Origin: Candidatus Eiseniibacteriota bacterium
GTDB taxonomy: Bacteria > Orphanbacterota > Orphanbacteria > Orphanbacterales > Orphanbacteraceae
Reading direction: 5' to 3'
Assembly: GCA_024276995.1 (NCBI GenBank)
Contig: JAJRWB010000044.1
Coordinates: 79,000 to 142,999 of the forward strand
Length of the DNA stretch: 64,000 nt
The position numbers were made by a program, and so were the translations under genes. Every line of letters begins with the position of its first letter. Within the stretch, counting starts at the first letter, position 1. Positions 17,051 to 25,946 of the stretch are shown here, one piece after another. The notes below the pieces were generated by a model, which saw only the letters and a list, made by a program, of their open reading frames with translations, was not told where the DNA came from and ran no database searches.

Positions 17051-19432
17051 TCAGTTTCCCGATACGAAGAAGGTCGCTTCTTTGCGCGAGCTGTTCCCCG
17101 CCTGGTAGAAAGCGTGGATCACTACCGTGTGGGAACCGGCGCTGAGATGCTTTCGCACATGGAACATCACCAAGTCCCTCTCCGGGTCCCACTCGGCGAT
17201 CACCCGATTCCCGTCGAGAATGATCTGGACGTCCTCGGCGCCGAAACCCGATCCGACGTCGGTCACCTTCGCCTGGAGCCTCGGTTTCTTCGTGCCGACC
17301 ACGGCGCCCTGCGCGGGCCGCAGACCGTAGATGCGCGGCGGTTCGTCGTCGCGAATGAGGGCGTATCGCGACAAGATCCGCGCCCGCGACCAGATCGTAC
17401 CGTCCTCCTCCTGCTGGGGACGGCTCATGAAGTTCCACCGGTTGTGCACGTCGAGACGATAGACGGAGACCTTCTTCCGCTCGCCGCTGTCGACGAACGG
17501 CTCGATTCCCACTTCCACATCCTCCCGGAGGAGGGCACCGGCCGGCTCGTATCGGTAGACAGGGCTCATGTAGACGAGACCCTCCTCGAGGGGAGGCGCC
17601 TCGATCTGCTCGATTCGAAAATAGCTGTCCCGCACAAGGGCGGTACGCGGCACCTTCAGCTTCGCCCTCCCCTCCCGGTCGGTCACGAGGCCTCCCTTAC
17701 GCCCCCCCACCTTGGCGGCGCGGATCTCCTTCACCACCGACCACTCACCGCCACCGTTCCCCGTGACGGAGACCTCCACCCACGCCGGCTCCGACCCGAG
17801 ATCGGAAAGCTGTACGAGCGCCTCGAAGCGCAACGGGGAGACCCGTTCGATCGGGGGACGAAGCACCGACCGGTCGCTTCTCACGACCCGGAGGTTCACG
17901 TCGTAAGGAAAAGCCCTGTCGAGTTCGAGCACGGCGAGCGCCGCGTCGGCGTGGTACTCGATGTCGAGATTCATCACCGGTTCGGGCGCGTCGATCCCCT
18001 TGTAATTGCGGAAGAGATAGACCGGTTGGAGGATAGCGCCCTCGGGGGTGGTCGCTTCCACCTTGAAAACGAGCGGCTTGCGGGCCGCCTGGGTCGAGGG
18101 GAACCCCTTCGCCACCCACGCGCCCCGCTTGGACGACCAGAACGCCTGGCGTTCCTCCCACCGGCGCGCCCCGTTGAGGGAGCGCGACACGGTCACTTCG
18201 CCGAGATCGGCGGGCGAGCGGTCGAAGAAGACGGTCACCTCGCTGTCGTCGACGACCCGTGCCCGGCGCACCGACGGAAGCGTCCCCGCGATCACGTCGA
18301 GCACCGCCTTCGCCTCGTTGCCGCTCGCATCGCCGGCGATCAGCTCGATCGTGTGCCTTCCCGAGCCGAGAAGCGTCTCCTCCGAATCCTCATCCCCGTC
18401 TCCCACGAGCACGCCGGCGTTCCGGCGGTCGGTGATGGTGAAGGGAAGGAGGTTCGACGCCGTTGTGAAAAGCCTGTGGTAACGGCTCCCCCCCTTCTCG
18501 ATCGATTCCTGGTCGAACTCGATCCCCACCAGGTGGGCGACGTCGTACGAAAACTGGTCGAACTGCGCCACGTAGGTGACGTTGTCGTCCACCAGGAGGT
18601 CGAGGCGGTAGACGCCGAGCACGTAACCGCACGACTTCTGCCGGTCGTCGGTCTGCATCTTGATGCCCACCGGCCCGCGAATCGTGACCGGGTGGTCGAC
18701 ACGGTAGACCCCCTCTTCCTCCGACCAGGTGAAGTCGAGCGTCGTCGGCCTCACCGATCCGTTCACCGCGGCGGTCCCCTCGAGGGGGGTGAGGACGACC
18801 GAACGGATCTCGGGCGGGTAATCGTCGTTGATGGGAAAACCGTTCAAAATCGGGTTGATCGGCTTGTCCTCCCCGTCGCGAAGCTCGAAGTGAAGATGGG
18901 GCGCCCCTACGCCGGTCTGCCCCGAGTAGCCGATCACCTCGCCCCCCTTCACCGGGATGCTCCCCGGCTCGAGCCGGAGATCGACGGTGTAGCGATCCCT
19001 CTTCAGCTGTTCCCTCTCCACCGCCTCGCGGATCCGGGGAACGAAATCGGAAAGATGGGCGAACACGGCGATCCTGCCGTCGGGAAGACGAAGATAAACC
19101 GCCTTGCCGTAGCCGTAAGGGGAGGTCCGGATGCGATACACTTCGCCGTCGGCGATCGCCCGCACCTTGAATCCCGTCTTGCCGTTGGTCGACAGGTCGA
19201 TGCCCGCATGGAAGTGATTCCGCCTGTACTCGGCGAACGATGAGGTGAGGCATCCCTTGTAGGCGAGCGGCCAGAGATAGTGGGGGTCCGAACTCCCCGC
19301 CGGCACGGCGGAAGGCAGGAGGAGGCCCGCCAGGAGCATCGGGGCGAAAAGAGTGCCGCGGACGCGCTTCGCCGCGACGGCCGGCGGCCGGTTCGATCGG
19401 TTCGCACTCTGCCGGAAAATGCCGCTCACCAC
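17051..19432 (-). CDS. exported M23 (LytM) peptidase-domain protein with long C-terminal beta region
   Basis: A 793-residue protein with a signal peptide (FAPMLLAGLLLPSAVPAG). The M23 domain spans about residues 50-195, with ligands His75 and Asp79 (HAGID) and His179/His181 (PHLHFEL), so it should be an active zinc endopeptidase or peptidoglycan-binding LytM domain. The remaining 600 residues are predicted beta-rich, with Ig-like segments (IYGLRPAQGAVVGTKKPRLQAKVTDVGSGF near the end), suggesting a surface or periplasmic scaffold. Tandem GTG codons begin at 19432, seven bases after GGGGAG. It is divergent from ppiD and heads the dnaE operon. Confidence 0.9.
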   Translation of the reverse strand: MVSGIFRQSANRSNRPPAVAAKRVRGTLFAPMLLAGLLLPSAVPAGSSDPHYLWPLAYKGCLTSSFAEYRRNHFHAGIDLSTNGKTGFKVRAIADGEVYRIRTSPYGYGKAVYLRLPDGRIAVFAHLSDFVPRIREAVEREQLKRDRYTVDLRLEPGSIPVKGGEVIGYSGQTGVGAPHLHFELRDGEDKPINPILNGFPINDDYPPEIRSVVLTPLEGTAAVNGSVRPTTLDFTWSEEEGVYRVDHPVTIRGPVGIKMQTDDRQKSCGYVLGVYRLDLLVDDNVTYVAQFDQFSYDVAHLVGIEFDQESIEKGGSRYHRLFTTASNLLPFTITDRRNAGVLVGDGDEDSEETLLGSGRHTIELIAGDASGNEAKAVLDVIAGTLPSVRRARVVDDSEVTVFFDRSPADLGEVTVSRSLNGARRWEERQAFWSSKRGAWVAKGFPSTQAARKPLVFKVEATTPEGAILQPVYLFRNYKGIDAPEPVMNLDIEYHADAALAVLELDRAFPYDVNLRVVRSDRSVLRPPIERVSPLRFEALVQLSDLGSEPAWVEVSVTGNGGGEWSVVKEIRAAKVGGRKGGLVTDREGRAKLKVPRTALVRDSYFRIEQIEAPPLEEGLVYMSPVYRYEPAGALLREDVEVGIEPFVDSGERKKVSVYRLDVHNRWNFMSRPQQEEDGTIWSRARILSRYALIRDDEPPRIYGLRPAQGAVVGTKKPRLQAKVTDVGSGFGAEDVQIILDGNRVIAEWDPERDLVMFHVRKHLSAGSHTVVIHAFYQAGNSSRKEATFFVSGN

Positions 19433-19450
19433 TCTTTCTCCCCGGACAGG

Positions 19451-19480
19451 AAACTAGCACCCGCTCCGACGGGAAGTCAA
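19451..19480 (-). promoter_or_regulatory. candidate promoter of the M23-dnaE operon
   Basis: TTGACT (5 of 6), an 18-base spacer and TAGTTT on the minus strand. Transcription would start near 19444, leaving a 12-base leader that still holds the GGGGAG ribosome site. Confidence 0.4.
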
Positions 19481-19514
19481 GGGAATGAAACGATTTCCCC
19501 GCGAATTGTCCCGG

Positions 19515-19544
19515 TTGCTCCCGCCGGGGAAGGTGTGTTATCGT
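19515..19544 (+). promoter_or_regulatory. candidate promoter of the ppiD-like gene
   Basis: TTGCTC, an 18-base spacer and TATCGT, preceded by TG as in extended -10 promoters. It is divergent from the M23 promoter and about 105 bases before the ATG at 19653. Confidence 0.35.
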
Positions 19545-19652
19545 TCACCGGTTGAACGCCCGGGGCCGGGTCGCCGGTTCCCGCTCTCTCCGCATTGGCC
19601 CCGCGGCGGCGGGAGAGATCATTCATACCGCAGAACCAGGAGATCGGATCAG

Positions 19653-21470
19653 ATGCTGCAACAGATGAGGCAGAACACGAAGGTGATCCTTTGGATCGTC
19701 ATCCTTGCCTTCGTGGGACTCATATTCGCCGTTTGGGGGATGGACCTTAAGAGATCGGGGGGATCGTCCCGCACCGGCGCGGTGGGCAAAGTGAACGGCC
19801 GCCAGGTGAGCGCCGACGCCTACAACCAAGCCTACCAGCAAGAGGTGGAGGCCTACCAGGGGCAGACCGACCTCCCGGTGATGCCCGGCGTGGTGAAGGC
19901 CCTCGAGGAGCGGGCGTGGGAAAGGGTGGTCAACCAGAAGATCATCGAAGAGAACGTCGCCCGCAGGGGAATCGTCATCTCCGACGACGAAGTGGTGTTG
20001 AACATCCGCACCAATCCGCCCGATTTCGTCCGTCAAAGCGAAACGTTCCAGAAGGACGGGCAATTCGACTACCAGAAATACGTTCAATACGTGAATGATC
20101 CGAGCATCGACTGGCGCTGGCTGGAGAAGTATTTCCGCGAACAGCTTCCCATGGCCCATCTGCAAACGCGGGTCTGCTCCAACGCGCGGATCACCGAGGG
20201 GGAACTGCGCGACCTGTACGCCCAAAGAAGCGAAATGGTCGATTTTTCGTATATCGCCTTTCTCCCGTCGGAATTCGAGTATGTGCCGGTTTCCGTCACC
20301 GACGAGGAGGTGCGCGCCTACTACGACGGCCACACCGATGAGTTCACCGCCGAGGAAGAAGCGGAGATGGAATTCACGGCGGTTCCCATCGAGGTGGCGG
20401 AGAAAGACAAAGAGACGATCCGCGACCGGATGAACCAGGTGCTTCAGAAGATCGAGGAAGGCACCTCTTTCGAGGACCTCGCCCGTTTCTTTTCCCAGGG
20501 GATGACCGCGTCCGACGGCGGGAACCTCGGTGTCTTCCGTAAAGGCTCGCTCACTCCCGACATCGAAGAGACCGCCTTCTCGCTGAAGGCGGGAGAGGTG
20601 AGCGACATCATCGAACGGGATACGGACATGCAGATTCTCAAGTGCTACGAGCGAACCGAGGACGACCAGGGAGTGTCGATCCGTCTCGGGCAGATCTACC
20701 TGCGCATCGAGCCGGGACCGGAGACGATCGAGGCGGTTCGCGCCAGGACGGAGAAGCTGAAAACCACGGCGGAGGTTTCCGGGCTGGCGGCGGCGGCGGC
20801 GGAAGAGGGGCTCGATCTCCTCGGCACGGGGCCGTTCCCCCGCGGCACGTACGTTCCCGCCGTGGGCGAACTGGCGCCGGCGAACGTCTTCGCCTTCTCG
20901 GCGGAGCCGGGCGACGTGAGCGACCCGATCCTGAAAGACAACCGTTATTATATCTTCTCCCTCGTCCGCCGCGATTCGGTTCACACCCGTACTTTCGAGG
21001 AAGTGGCCGACCTGGCGCGAAAGGGTGCGGAGCGGGAAAAACGTCTCGTTCTCGCGAAGAACGGCGCGGAACGTTTCCGCACGGAAGTCGAGAAGGGCGC
21101 CTCCCTCGAGACGATCGCGAAAAAGGTGAAGAGAGAAGTGATGCCGGCAAACGGTGTTTCCCGGCTCAGCGCCGTGCCGGGTCTCGGGCAGGATCTCGAT
21201 CTCGTGCTCGCGGCGTTCGCCGCCCCCGACAGCACCGTCATCGGACCGGTGAACACGTCGATGGGGAGTTTCTTCCTCTACAGAACGGGCGTGACCCCCT
21301 TCAACGAACAGCAGTACGCCGCCGAGAGAGGGTCGCTCATCCGCTCCCTCCTGTATACGCGGGAAGACTTCTTCTTCCGGAACTGGCTGAAAACGCAAAG
21401 GGAGAAGGCGGACATCGAGGATTACCGTCCCGAGCTGGCGGCGGCGTCGAAGAAATCGAACCCGAACTGA
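19653..21470 (+). CDS. PpiD/SurA-like membrane-anchored peptidyl-prolyl isomerase
   Basis: A 605-residue periplasmic folding factor. One transmembrane anchor lies at about residues 10-29 (VILWIVILAFVGLIFAVWG). An N-terminal SurA-type chaperone region follows, then a parvulin (PpiC) domain around residues 240-330 with GNLGVFRKGSLTPDIEETAF, then a C-terminal chaperone segment. This is the PpiD arrangement: it helps exported proteins leave the Sec translocon. I start at ATG 19653, preceded by AGGAG at 10 bases; an in-frame extension to 19485 has no such site. A hairpin terminator follows immediately. Confidence 0.92.
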   Translation: MLQQMRQNTKVILWIVILAFVGLIFAVWGMDLKRSGGSSRTGAVGKVNGRQVSADAYNQAYQQEVEAYQGQTDLPVMPGVVKALEERAWERVVNQKIIEENVARRGIVISDDEVVLNIRTNPPDFVRQSETFQKDGQFDYQKYVQYVNDPSIDWRWLEKYFREQLPMAHLQTRVCSNARITEGELRDLYAQRSEMVDFSYIAFLPSEFEYVPVSVTDEEVRAYYDGHTDEFTAEEEAEMEFTAVPIEVAEKDKETIRDRMNQVLQKIEEGTSFEDLARFFSQGMTASDGGNLGVFRKGSLTPDIEETAFSLKAGEVSDIIERDTDMQILKCYERTEDDQGVSIRLGQIYLRIEPGPETIEAVRARTEKLKTTAEVSGLAAAAAEEGLDLLGTGPFPRGTYVPAVGELAPANVFAFSAEPGDVSDPILKDNRYYIFSLVRRDSVHTRTFEEVADLARKGAEREKRLVLAKNGAERFRTEVEKGASLETIAKKVKREVMPANGVSRLSAVPGLGQDLDLVLAAFAAPDSTVIGPVNTSMGSFFLYRTGVTPFNEQQYAAERGSLIRSLLYTREDFFFRNWLKTQREKADIEDYRPELAAASKKSNPN

Positions 21471-21497
21471 CCGCGCACACAATCGTTGTGACAACCG

Positions 21498-21526
21498 AAA
21501 ACGGCCGCCCGCGGGTGGCCGTTTTT
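21498..21526. terminator. rho-independent terminator, probably bidirectional
   Basis: AAAACGGCC (21498-21506), a 10-base loop and GGCCGTTTT (21517-21525), followed by T. The inverted repeat has A- and T-runs on both sides, so it can end both the ppiD transcript and the convergent operon that finishes with tatA. Confidence 0.85.
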
Positions 21527-21572
21527 CATCGCGCCCGCTTAAGAGCAGGGCACGCCCGAAGAGGCAGGGACG

Positions 21573-21839
21573 TCATTCTCCCTCGGGCTTCTTCTCGTCG
21601 CCGGCGCTCTCCTCTTTGGTGTCGGGTCCGTCGCCGGCGCTTTTCTTCTTCGAGGAATCCTTCTTCTCGTACTCGTCGAGGTCGATGTCCGCCTGGATCT
21701 CCTTCGTCGCCTTCTTGAACTCCCGGATTCCCTTTCCCATCGCCTTGCCCACCTCGGGAAGTCGCTTCGCCCCGAAGAGAAGAAGCACGAGAAGAAAAAT
21801 CAGAAGCAGTTCCTGAATACCGATCCCCCCGAATCCCAT
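21573..21839 (-). CDS. tatA: Sec-independent translocase subunit TatA
   Basis: An 88-residue protein with the TatA pattern: a short N-terminal membrane helix (QELLLIFLLVLLLFGAKRLPE) with the FGxxRLPE hinge, an amphipathic helix (VGKAMGKGIREFKKA), and an acidic and lysine-rich tail. TatA forms the pore of twin-arginine export. TatB and TatC are not in the window. GGTGGAG precedes the ATG. It is the last gene of the groES-folK-panBC run. Confidence 0.95.
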   Translation of the reverse strand: MGFGGIGIQELLLIFLLVLLLFGAKRLPEVGKAMGKGIREFKKATKEIQADIDLDEYEKKDSSKKKSAGDGPDTKEESAGDEKKPEGE

Positions 21840-21887
21840 GATTTCTCCACCTTCCCGGCGCCGGGCCGGCGCCTTTTCGGTGCGCGC

Positions 21888-22370
21888 CTATTCGGTTCGC
21901 GCCTGAGGATCGGGAAGCCGTTTCCGGCTGTCCGATCCGAGGGTGACCGACACGTCGAGCATTTCGGTCGAATCGGGCGCGAGGACCACCCGGCCGAAGC
22001 CGAGGGCGTCACGCACCCGCACCGCCGCGTCGCGGTTTCGCGTGAGCGCCACCACTTCCGTCTCCTCGCAGTCGAAGGAGGGGGCGTTCTTCATTTCCAC
22101 CACGTCGAACCGCTCGAACCGGCGGAGATAGTGGGTCGCCTTCAGCGCGAGCCCCTCTTCGCCGCACCCATTGAGAATCCTCACCGTGATCCTCTCCCCC
22201 GGCGCCGACAGGGCGGTGCCGTCGGAGTCGTCCGCCACGTGGGCGGACAGGGGAAAAAGATACAGAGCGATCAGCGCCGCGGTGAGGGCGAGGAAAACCC
22301 GGTTGAACATCCGGACCACGCCCCCTTTCTTCTTCCGCGAACTCTTTCGCGATCGGCTCTTCTTCCTCAC
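21888..22370 (-). CDS. LytR C-terminal-domain (LytR_C) membrane protein
   Basis: 160 residues: a very basic cytoplasmic start (KKSRSRKSSRKKKGG), one membrane helix at about residues 22-42, then a LytR_C domain opening with ITVRILNGCGEEGLA. The domain is found in envelope proteins, often without the catalytic LytR-CpsA-Psr part, as here; its molecular role is not settled. The GTG start at 22370 overlaps the HIT gene stop as GTGA. A longer frame upstream is antisense-like low-complexity and was not used. Confidence 0.82.
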   Translation of the reverse strand: MRKKSRSRKSSRKKKGGVVRMFNRVFLALTAALIALYLFPLSAHVADDSDGTALSAPGERITVRILNGCGEEGLALKATHYLRRFERFDVVEMKNAPSFDCEETEVVALTRNRDAAVRVRDALGFGRVVLAPDSTEMLDVSVTLGSDSRKRLPDPQARTE

Positions 22371-22867
22371 CGCTCCCTTTCGTGGCGCGCGAAACTCTCG
22401 CGCAGCCTGGCGCCGGTTTCGTCGAGCCCCTGGGGAATCACCCTGGCGTTCCCGAAAAGGGGCATGAAGTTGGTGTCTCCCTGCCAGCGCGGTACGAGGT
22501 GGATGTGCAGGTGTCCCGGAACGCCGGCCCCCGCCGCGCGCCCCTCGTTCACCCCCATGTTGATCCCCTCGGGGCGGAACACGTCCCGGACGACCCTTTC
22601 GCACAGCGCGAGAAGGGAGATCACCTCGCCCCCCTCCTCCGAGGTCAGTTCGTCGAACGAGCCGACGTGTCGAAAGGGCGCGATCATGATGTGACCGGGA
22701 TTATAGGGGAAGGCGTTCAGGATGACAAAAGTTTTCCCTCTCCTAAGGAGAATATGGTTCGCCTCGTCGCTTTCCTCGGCCGGTTTGTCGCAGAAGATGC
22801 ACCCGCCCTCCTTCTTTCCCACGCTTTCGATATAAGGCATCCTCCACGTCGCCCAGAGTCTATCCAT
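22367..22867 (-). CDS. HIT-family nucleotide hydrolase/phosphorylase
   Basis: 166 residues, with the histidine triad HLHIHLVPRW (His119, 121, 123; His121 the expected nucleophile) and the zinc-type CIFC start (Cys23, Cys26). The shape matches Ap4A phosphorylase/hydrolase-like HIT proteins that act on dinucleoside polyphosphates. It overlaps the nucleotidyltransferase gene by 8 bases and the LytR_C gene by 4. Confidence 0.9.
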   Translation of the reverse strand: MDRLWATWRMPYIESVGKKEGGCIFCDKPAEESDEANHILLRRGKTFVILNAFPYNPGHIMIAPFRHVGSFDELTSEEGGEVISLLALCERVVRDVFRPEGINMGVNEGRAAGAGVPGHLHIHLVPRWQGDTNFMPLFGNARVIPQGLDETGARLRESFARHERER

Positions 22868-23600
22868 GATTCCTCCCCTCCAGGTGCCGCTCCGCCAGGC
22901 GGAGATGCTCCGCCGTGTTGATTCCGAAAATCTCCCAAACGTCGTCGAGAACGAAGGGGAGAACGGCGAGACGCTCGTCGCGGAAACGGCCGATCACGTA
23001 GGTGAGATAGTACTCGCCGCTCGCGTTGTCGTTCCCGAGAATGGGAAGAGTCTCGAAGAGCGGCCCGGCGGCGAAGCAGTACGTGCCCGAATTGATCTCG
23101 CCGATCTTCCGCTCTTCCTCGGTGGCGTCCTTCTGCTCGACGATCCGCTCGACGACGCCGCCCGGTCCCCGGACGATCCGGCCGTACCCGGTCGGATCGG
23201 CGAACTCGGCGGTCACCACCGTGGCGGCGGGACCGGCCTCCTCGTGGGCGCGCAGCAGGTCGAGCAACGTCTTCGAGCGGACGAGCGGCACATCGCCGCT
23301 GAGCACCACCACCGAACCGCTCTCCCCTTCGAGGAGTTCCTTCGCCTGGAGCACGGCGTGGCCCGTCCCCTTCTGCTCCCGCTGCCAGGCGAACTCGACG
23401 TTCCGATCGCCCACCGTGTCGATCACCCGCTCACCCCCGTGACCGACGATGAGCACCGTCCTGTCGAAGCGGGCGCCCTCGATGGCGTCGAGCACGAAAC
23501 GGATCAACGGCTTCCCTTTCAGCAGATGGAGCACCTTGGGAAGGTCCGATTTCATTCTCGTTCCGGCGCCGGCCGCGAGGATGACGGCGATTCTCTTCAT
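22860..23600 (-). CDS. GlmU-type nucleotidyltransferase domain only
   Basis: 246 residues matching the N-terminal uridyltransferase domain of GlmU. It has LAAGAGTRMKSDLPKVLH, the GTGHAVLQA and LSGDVPL substrate motifs, GYGRIVR and EINSGTY. The C-terminal left-handed beta-helix acetyltransferase of bifunctional GlmU (about 200 residues) is absent, so another protein must acetylate glucosamine-1-phosphate if this is the UDP-GlcNAc enzyme. It joins panC by a one-base TAATG overlap. Confidence 0.87.
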   Translation of the reverse strand: MKRIAVILAAGAGTRMKSDLPKVLHLLKGKPLIRFVLDAIEGARFDRTVLIVGHGGERVIDTVGDRNVEFAWQREQKGTGHAVLQAKELLEGESGSVVVLSGDVPLVRSKTLLDLLRAHEEAGPAATVVTAEFADPTGYGRIVRGPGGVVERIVEQKDATEEERKIGEINSGTYCFAAGPLFETLPILGNDNASGEYYLTYVIGRFRDERLAVLPFVLDDVWEIFGINTAEHLRLAERHLEGRNHG

Positions 23601-24487
23601 TAGGGAAGTATCTCCTCCACCTTCTCTCCGATCCGAAGACAGATGTTATCGATCAGCCGCGCTCCCCCGACGTTCGCCGCGACCGCCAGGATGAGGTCGC
23701 CGGTCGCCTCTTTCACCGGCCCGAGGGTCGACAGATCGACGCAGCAAGCGTACTCGCAAACCACCGTCGGCCCGGCGGCCGCCAGAACGCCCTCCATGAT
23801 CTTCACGAGACGGTTCGCCGCCCTTTCTCCCTCCTCCGCCGCGCGCCGCGCGGCGGTGAGAGCGCCGAAAAGCGCCGGCGCCGCCCGTCGCTCTTCGGGC
23901 GAGAGATAGGCGTTCCGCGAGCTGAGGGCGAGACCGTCCGCCTCGCGCACCGTCGGCACGGCGACGATCTTCCAGGGGCCGCACAGGTCACGCACCATGG
24001 CGCGGATCACCACGAGTTGCTGCGCGTCCTTCGCTCCGAAGTACGCCGCTCGCGGATCGACGAGAGTCAAGAGCTTCCAGACCACCGTGGCGACTCCGCG
24101 GAAGTGCCCTTTTCGCTTTTCGCCGCAAAGAACGTCCGAGAGGCCTTCCACTTCGATATACGTTCTATGGCCGGCGGGATAGATCTCGTCCGCGCCCGGA
24201 TGAAAAAGAATCGTCGCCCCCGCGTCGCCGGCGAGCCGGCGATCCCGCTCGAAGTCTCTCGGGTACTTCTCAAAATCCTCGCCCGGTCCGAACTGGGCCG
24301 GGTTGACGAAGACGCTCACCACGACGTCGTCGTTCTCCTCCGCCGCCCGGGCGATGAGCGAAAGATGGCCGTCGTGAAGCGCCCCCATTGTGGGAACGAA
24401 CCCGATCGTCCTCCCCTTCGCGCGGCGCTCCCCTAGCAGCGCGGCGAGATCGGCGCCGCTCGACGGTGCCGCCGGCGAAGCGGTCAC
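23600..24487 (-). CDS. panC: pantoate--beta-alanine ligase
   Basis: A 295-residue PanC that joins pantoate and beta-alanine using ATP. The nucleotidyl motif TMGALHDGHLSL (33-44), VFVNPAQFGP and the GAKDAQQLVV region are intact. Its GTG start overlaps the panB stop as GTGA, so the two pantothenate genes are translationally coupled. panD is not in the window; coaX, the next pathway enzyme, is at 51170-51943. Confidence 0.97.
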   Translation of the reverse strand: MTASPAAPSSGADLAALLGERRAKGRTIGFVPTMGALHDGHLSLIARAAEENDDVVVSVFVNPAQFGPGEDFEKYPRDFERDRRLAGDAGATILFHPGADEIYPAGHRTYIEVEGLSDVLCGEKRKGHFRGVATVVWKLLTLVDPRAAYFGAKDAQQLVVIRAMVRDLCGPWKIVAVPTVREADGLALSSRNAYLSPEERRAAPALFGALTAARRAAEEGERAANRLVKIMEGVLAAAGPTVVCEYACCVDLSTLGPVKEATGDLILAVAANVGGARLIDNICLRIGEKVEEILP

Positions 24488-25302
24488 CGGTCGCCGTCCG
24501 GCTCATACGAATGCTCCGCCCCCGGGAAATGTCCCTTCTTCACGTCGTCCACGTATTCCCGGAAGGCGCGGTCCATCTCGTCTCGTATCTTCGCGTAGAC
24601 CTTTACGAATTTCGGCGTGAACTCGTCATAGATGCCGAGCATGTCGTGGGTGACGAGCACCTGCCCGTCGCAATCGGGCCCGGCGCCGATGCCGATGGTC
24701 GGAATGGTCACCGCCTCGGTCACCTCTTTCGCCACGACCGCGGGGATCGCCTCGAGGACGATGGCGAAACAACCCGCCCCTTCGAGCGCCTTCGCCGCCT
24801 CGACGAGTCTCTCGGCGGAGCGCGGGTTCTTCGCCTGCACCTTGTAGCCGCCGAAACGGAGGATCGACTGGGGCGTCAGCCCGAGGTGGCCCATCACCGG
24901 GATCGACGCCCTATGGAGGGCGCGCACCACCGGGAGCATCGCCCGCCCCCCTTCGAGTTTCACCGCCGAAACGCCTGCCTCCTTGACGAGCCTTCCCGCG
25001 TTCCGCACCGCCTCGGGCACGCTGATCGTGTACGAAAGGAAGGGGAGATCGCCGATCACCAGAGCGCGCGGGCGGGCCCGCACCACCGCCGAGGCATGCA
25101 TGATCACGTCCTCCACGGTGACCGGGAGGGTCGTCTCGTGGCCGTGGACGACCATGCCGAGCGTGTCTCCCACGAGGATCGCGTCGATCCCCGCGCCGTC
25201 GAGGATCTCGGCGGTGGGAAAATCGTACGCCGTAAGCATGGCGATCTTCTCCCCCTTCCTCTTCATCCTGACGAGACTCAGTGGGGTCATTCTCTTCTTC
25301 AT
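24484..25302 (-). CDS. panB: 3-methyl-2-oxobutanoate hydroxymethyltransferase
   Basis: A 272-residue PanB that makes ketopantoate from ketoisovalerate with methylene-tetrahydrofolate. It has MLTAYDFPTA, the metal-binding LVGDTLGMV and GHLGLTPQS, as in other PanB proteins. It is coupled to the kinase gene upstream by ATGA and to panC downstream by GTGA. Confidence 0.97.
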   Translation of the reverse strand: MKKRMTPLSLVRMKRKGEKIAMLTAYDFPTAEILDGAGIDAILVGDTLGMVVHGHETTLPVTVEDVIMHASAVVRARPRALVIGDLPFLSYTISVPEAVRNAGRLVKEAGVSAVKLEGGRAMLPVVRALHRASIPVMGHLGLTPQSILRFGGYKVQAKNPRSAERLVEAAKALEGAGCFAIVLEAIPAVVAKEVTEAVTIPTIGIGAGPDCDGQVLVTHDMLGIYDEFTPKFVKVYAKIRDEMDRAFREYVDDVKKGHFPGAEHSYEPDGDR

Positions 25303-25946
25303 ACCGCTCGTCCTCCCTTTCGCGACGTGAAGCCGGCGACACCGCTCCGGAGTTTTCCCATCTGCTCGATCAGATCGCCCAGGTCCGATTCGTTCGCGAG
25401 AAAATCGACCTCGCTCGTGTTCACCACGATGAGCGGAGACTGGGTGTAGTGGGAAAAGAAATAGTTGTACGCGTCCTGAAGGACCTCGAGGTAATCCTTC
25501 TCCAGGTTCTTCTCGAAAGGACGGCCCCTCCTGCGGATCCTCTCGAGAAGGAGTTCGGTGCTCGACTGGAGGTAGATCGTGATGTCGGGAGCGGGGATCT
25601 CGCGCTGCATCACCTCCATGAGCCTATCGTAGAGGCTCATCTCGTCGTCGGTCAGGTTGATGCTCGCGAAGATCCGGTCCTTGGCGAAGAGGTAGTCGCT
25701 CACCACGCGATCGACGAAGAGCGACTGCTGGCGCATCTCCTGCTGCTGGCGGAACCGGCTGAGGAGGAAGAAGATCTGCGTCTGGAAGGCATACGAGCGG
25801 ATGTCGTCGTAGAACTTCTTGAGGAACGGGTTCTCCTCGACGACTTCGAGATTGAGACTCGCGCCGAGCCGCTCGGCCAGGGCTCGTGACAAGGTTGTTT
25901 TTCCCGCGCCGATCACTCCCTCGACGACGATATAGCGGTGAATCAT
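25299..25946 (-). CDS. deoxynucleoside kinase family protein
   Basis: A 215-residue P-loop kinase (GVIGAGKTTL, residues 10-19) of the deoxyadenosine/deoxyguanosine kinase type, with FVDRVVSDYLFAKDRI and the lid RIRRRGRPFE. It phosphorylates deoxynucleosides for salvage; the base preference cannot be told from motifs. The ATG at 25946 overlaps the folK stop as ATGA, so a 31-residue upstream extension was rejected. Confidence 0.92.
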   Translation of the reverse strand: MIHRYIVVEGVIGAGKTTLSRALAERLGASLNLEVVEENPFLKKFYDDIRSYAFQTQIFFLLSRFRQQQEMRQQSLFVDRVVSDYLFAKDRIFASINLTDDEMSLYDRLMEVMQREIPAPDITIYLQSSTELLLERIRRRGRPFEKNLEKDYLEVLQDAYNYFFSHYTQSPLIVVNTSEVDFLANESDLGDLIEQMGKLRSGVAGFTSRKGGRAV

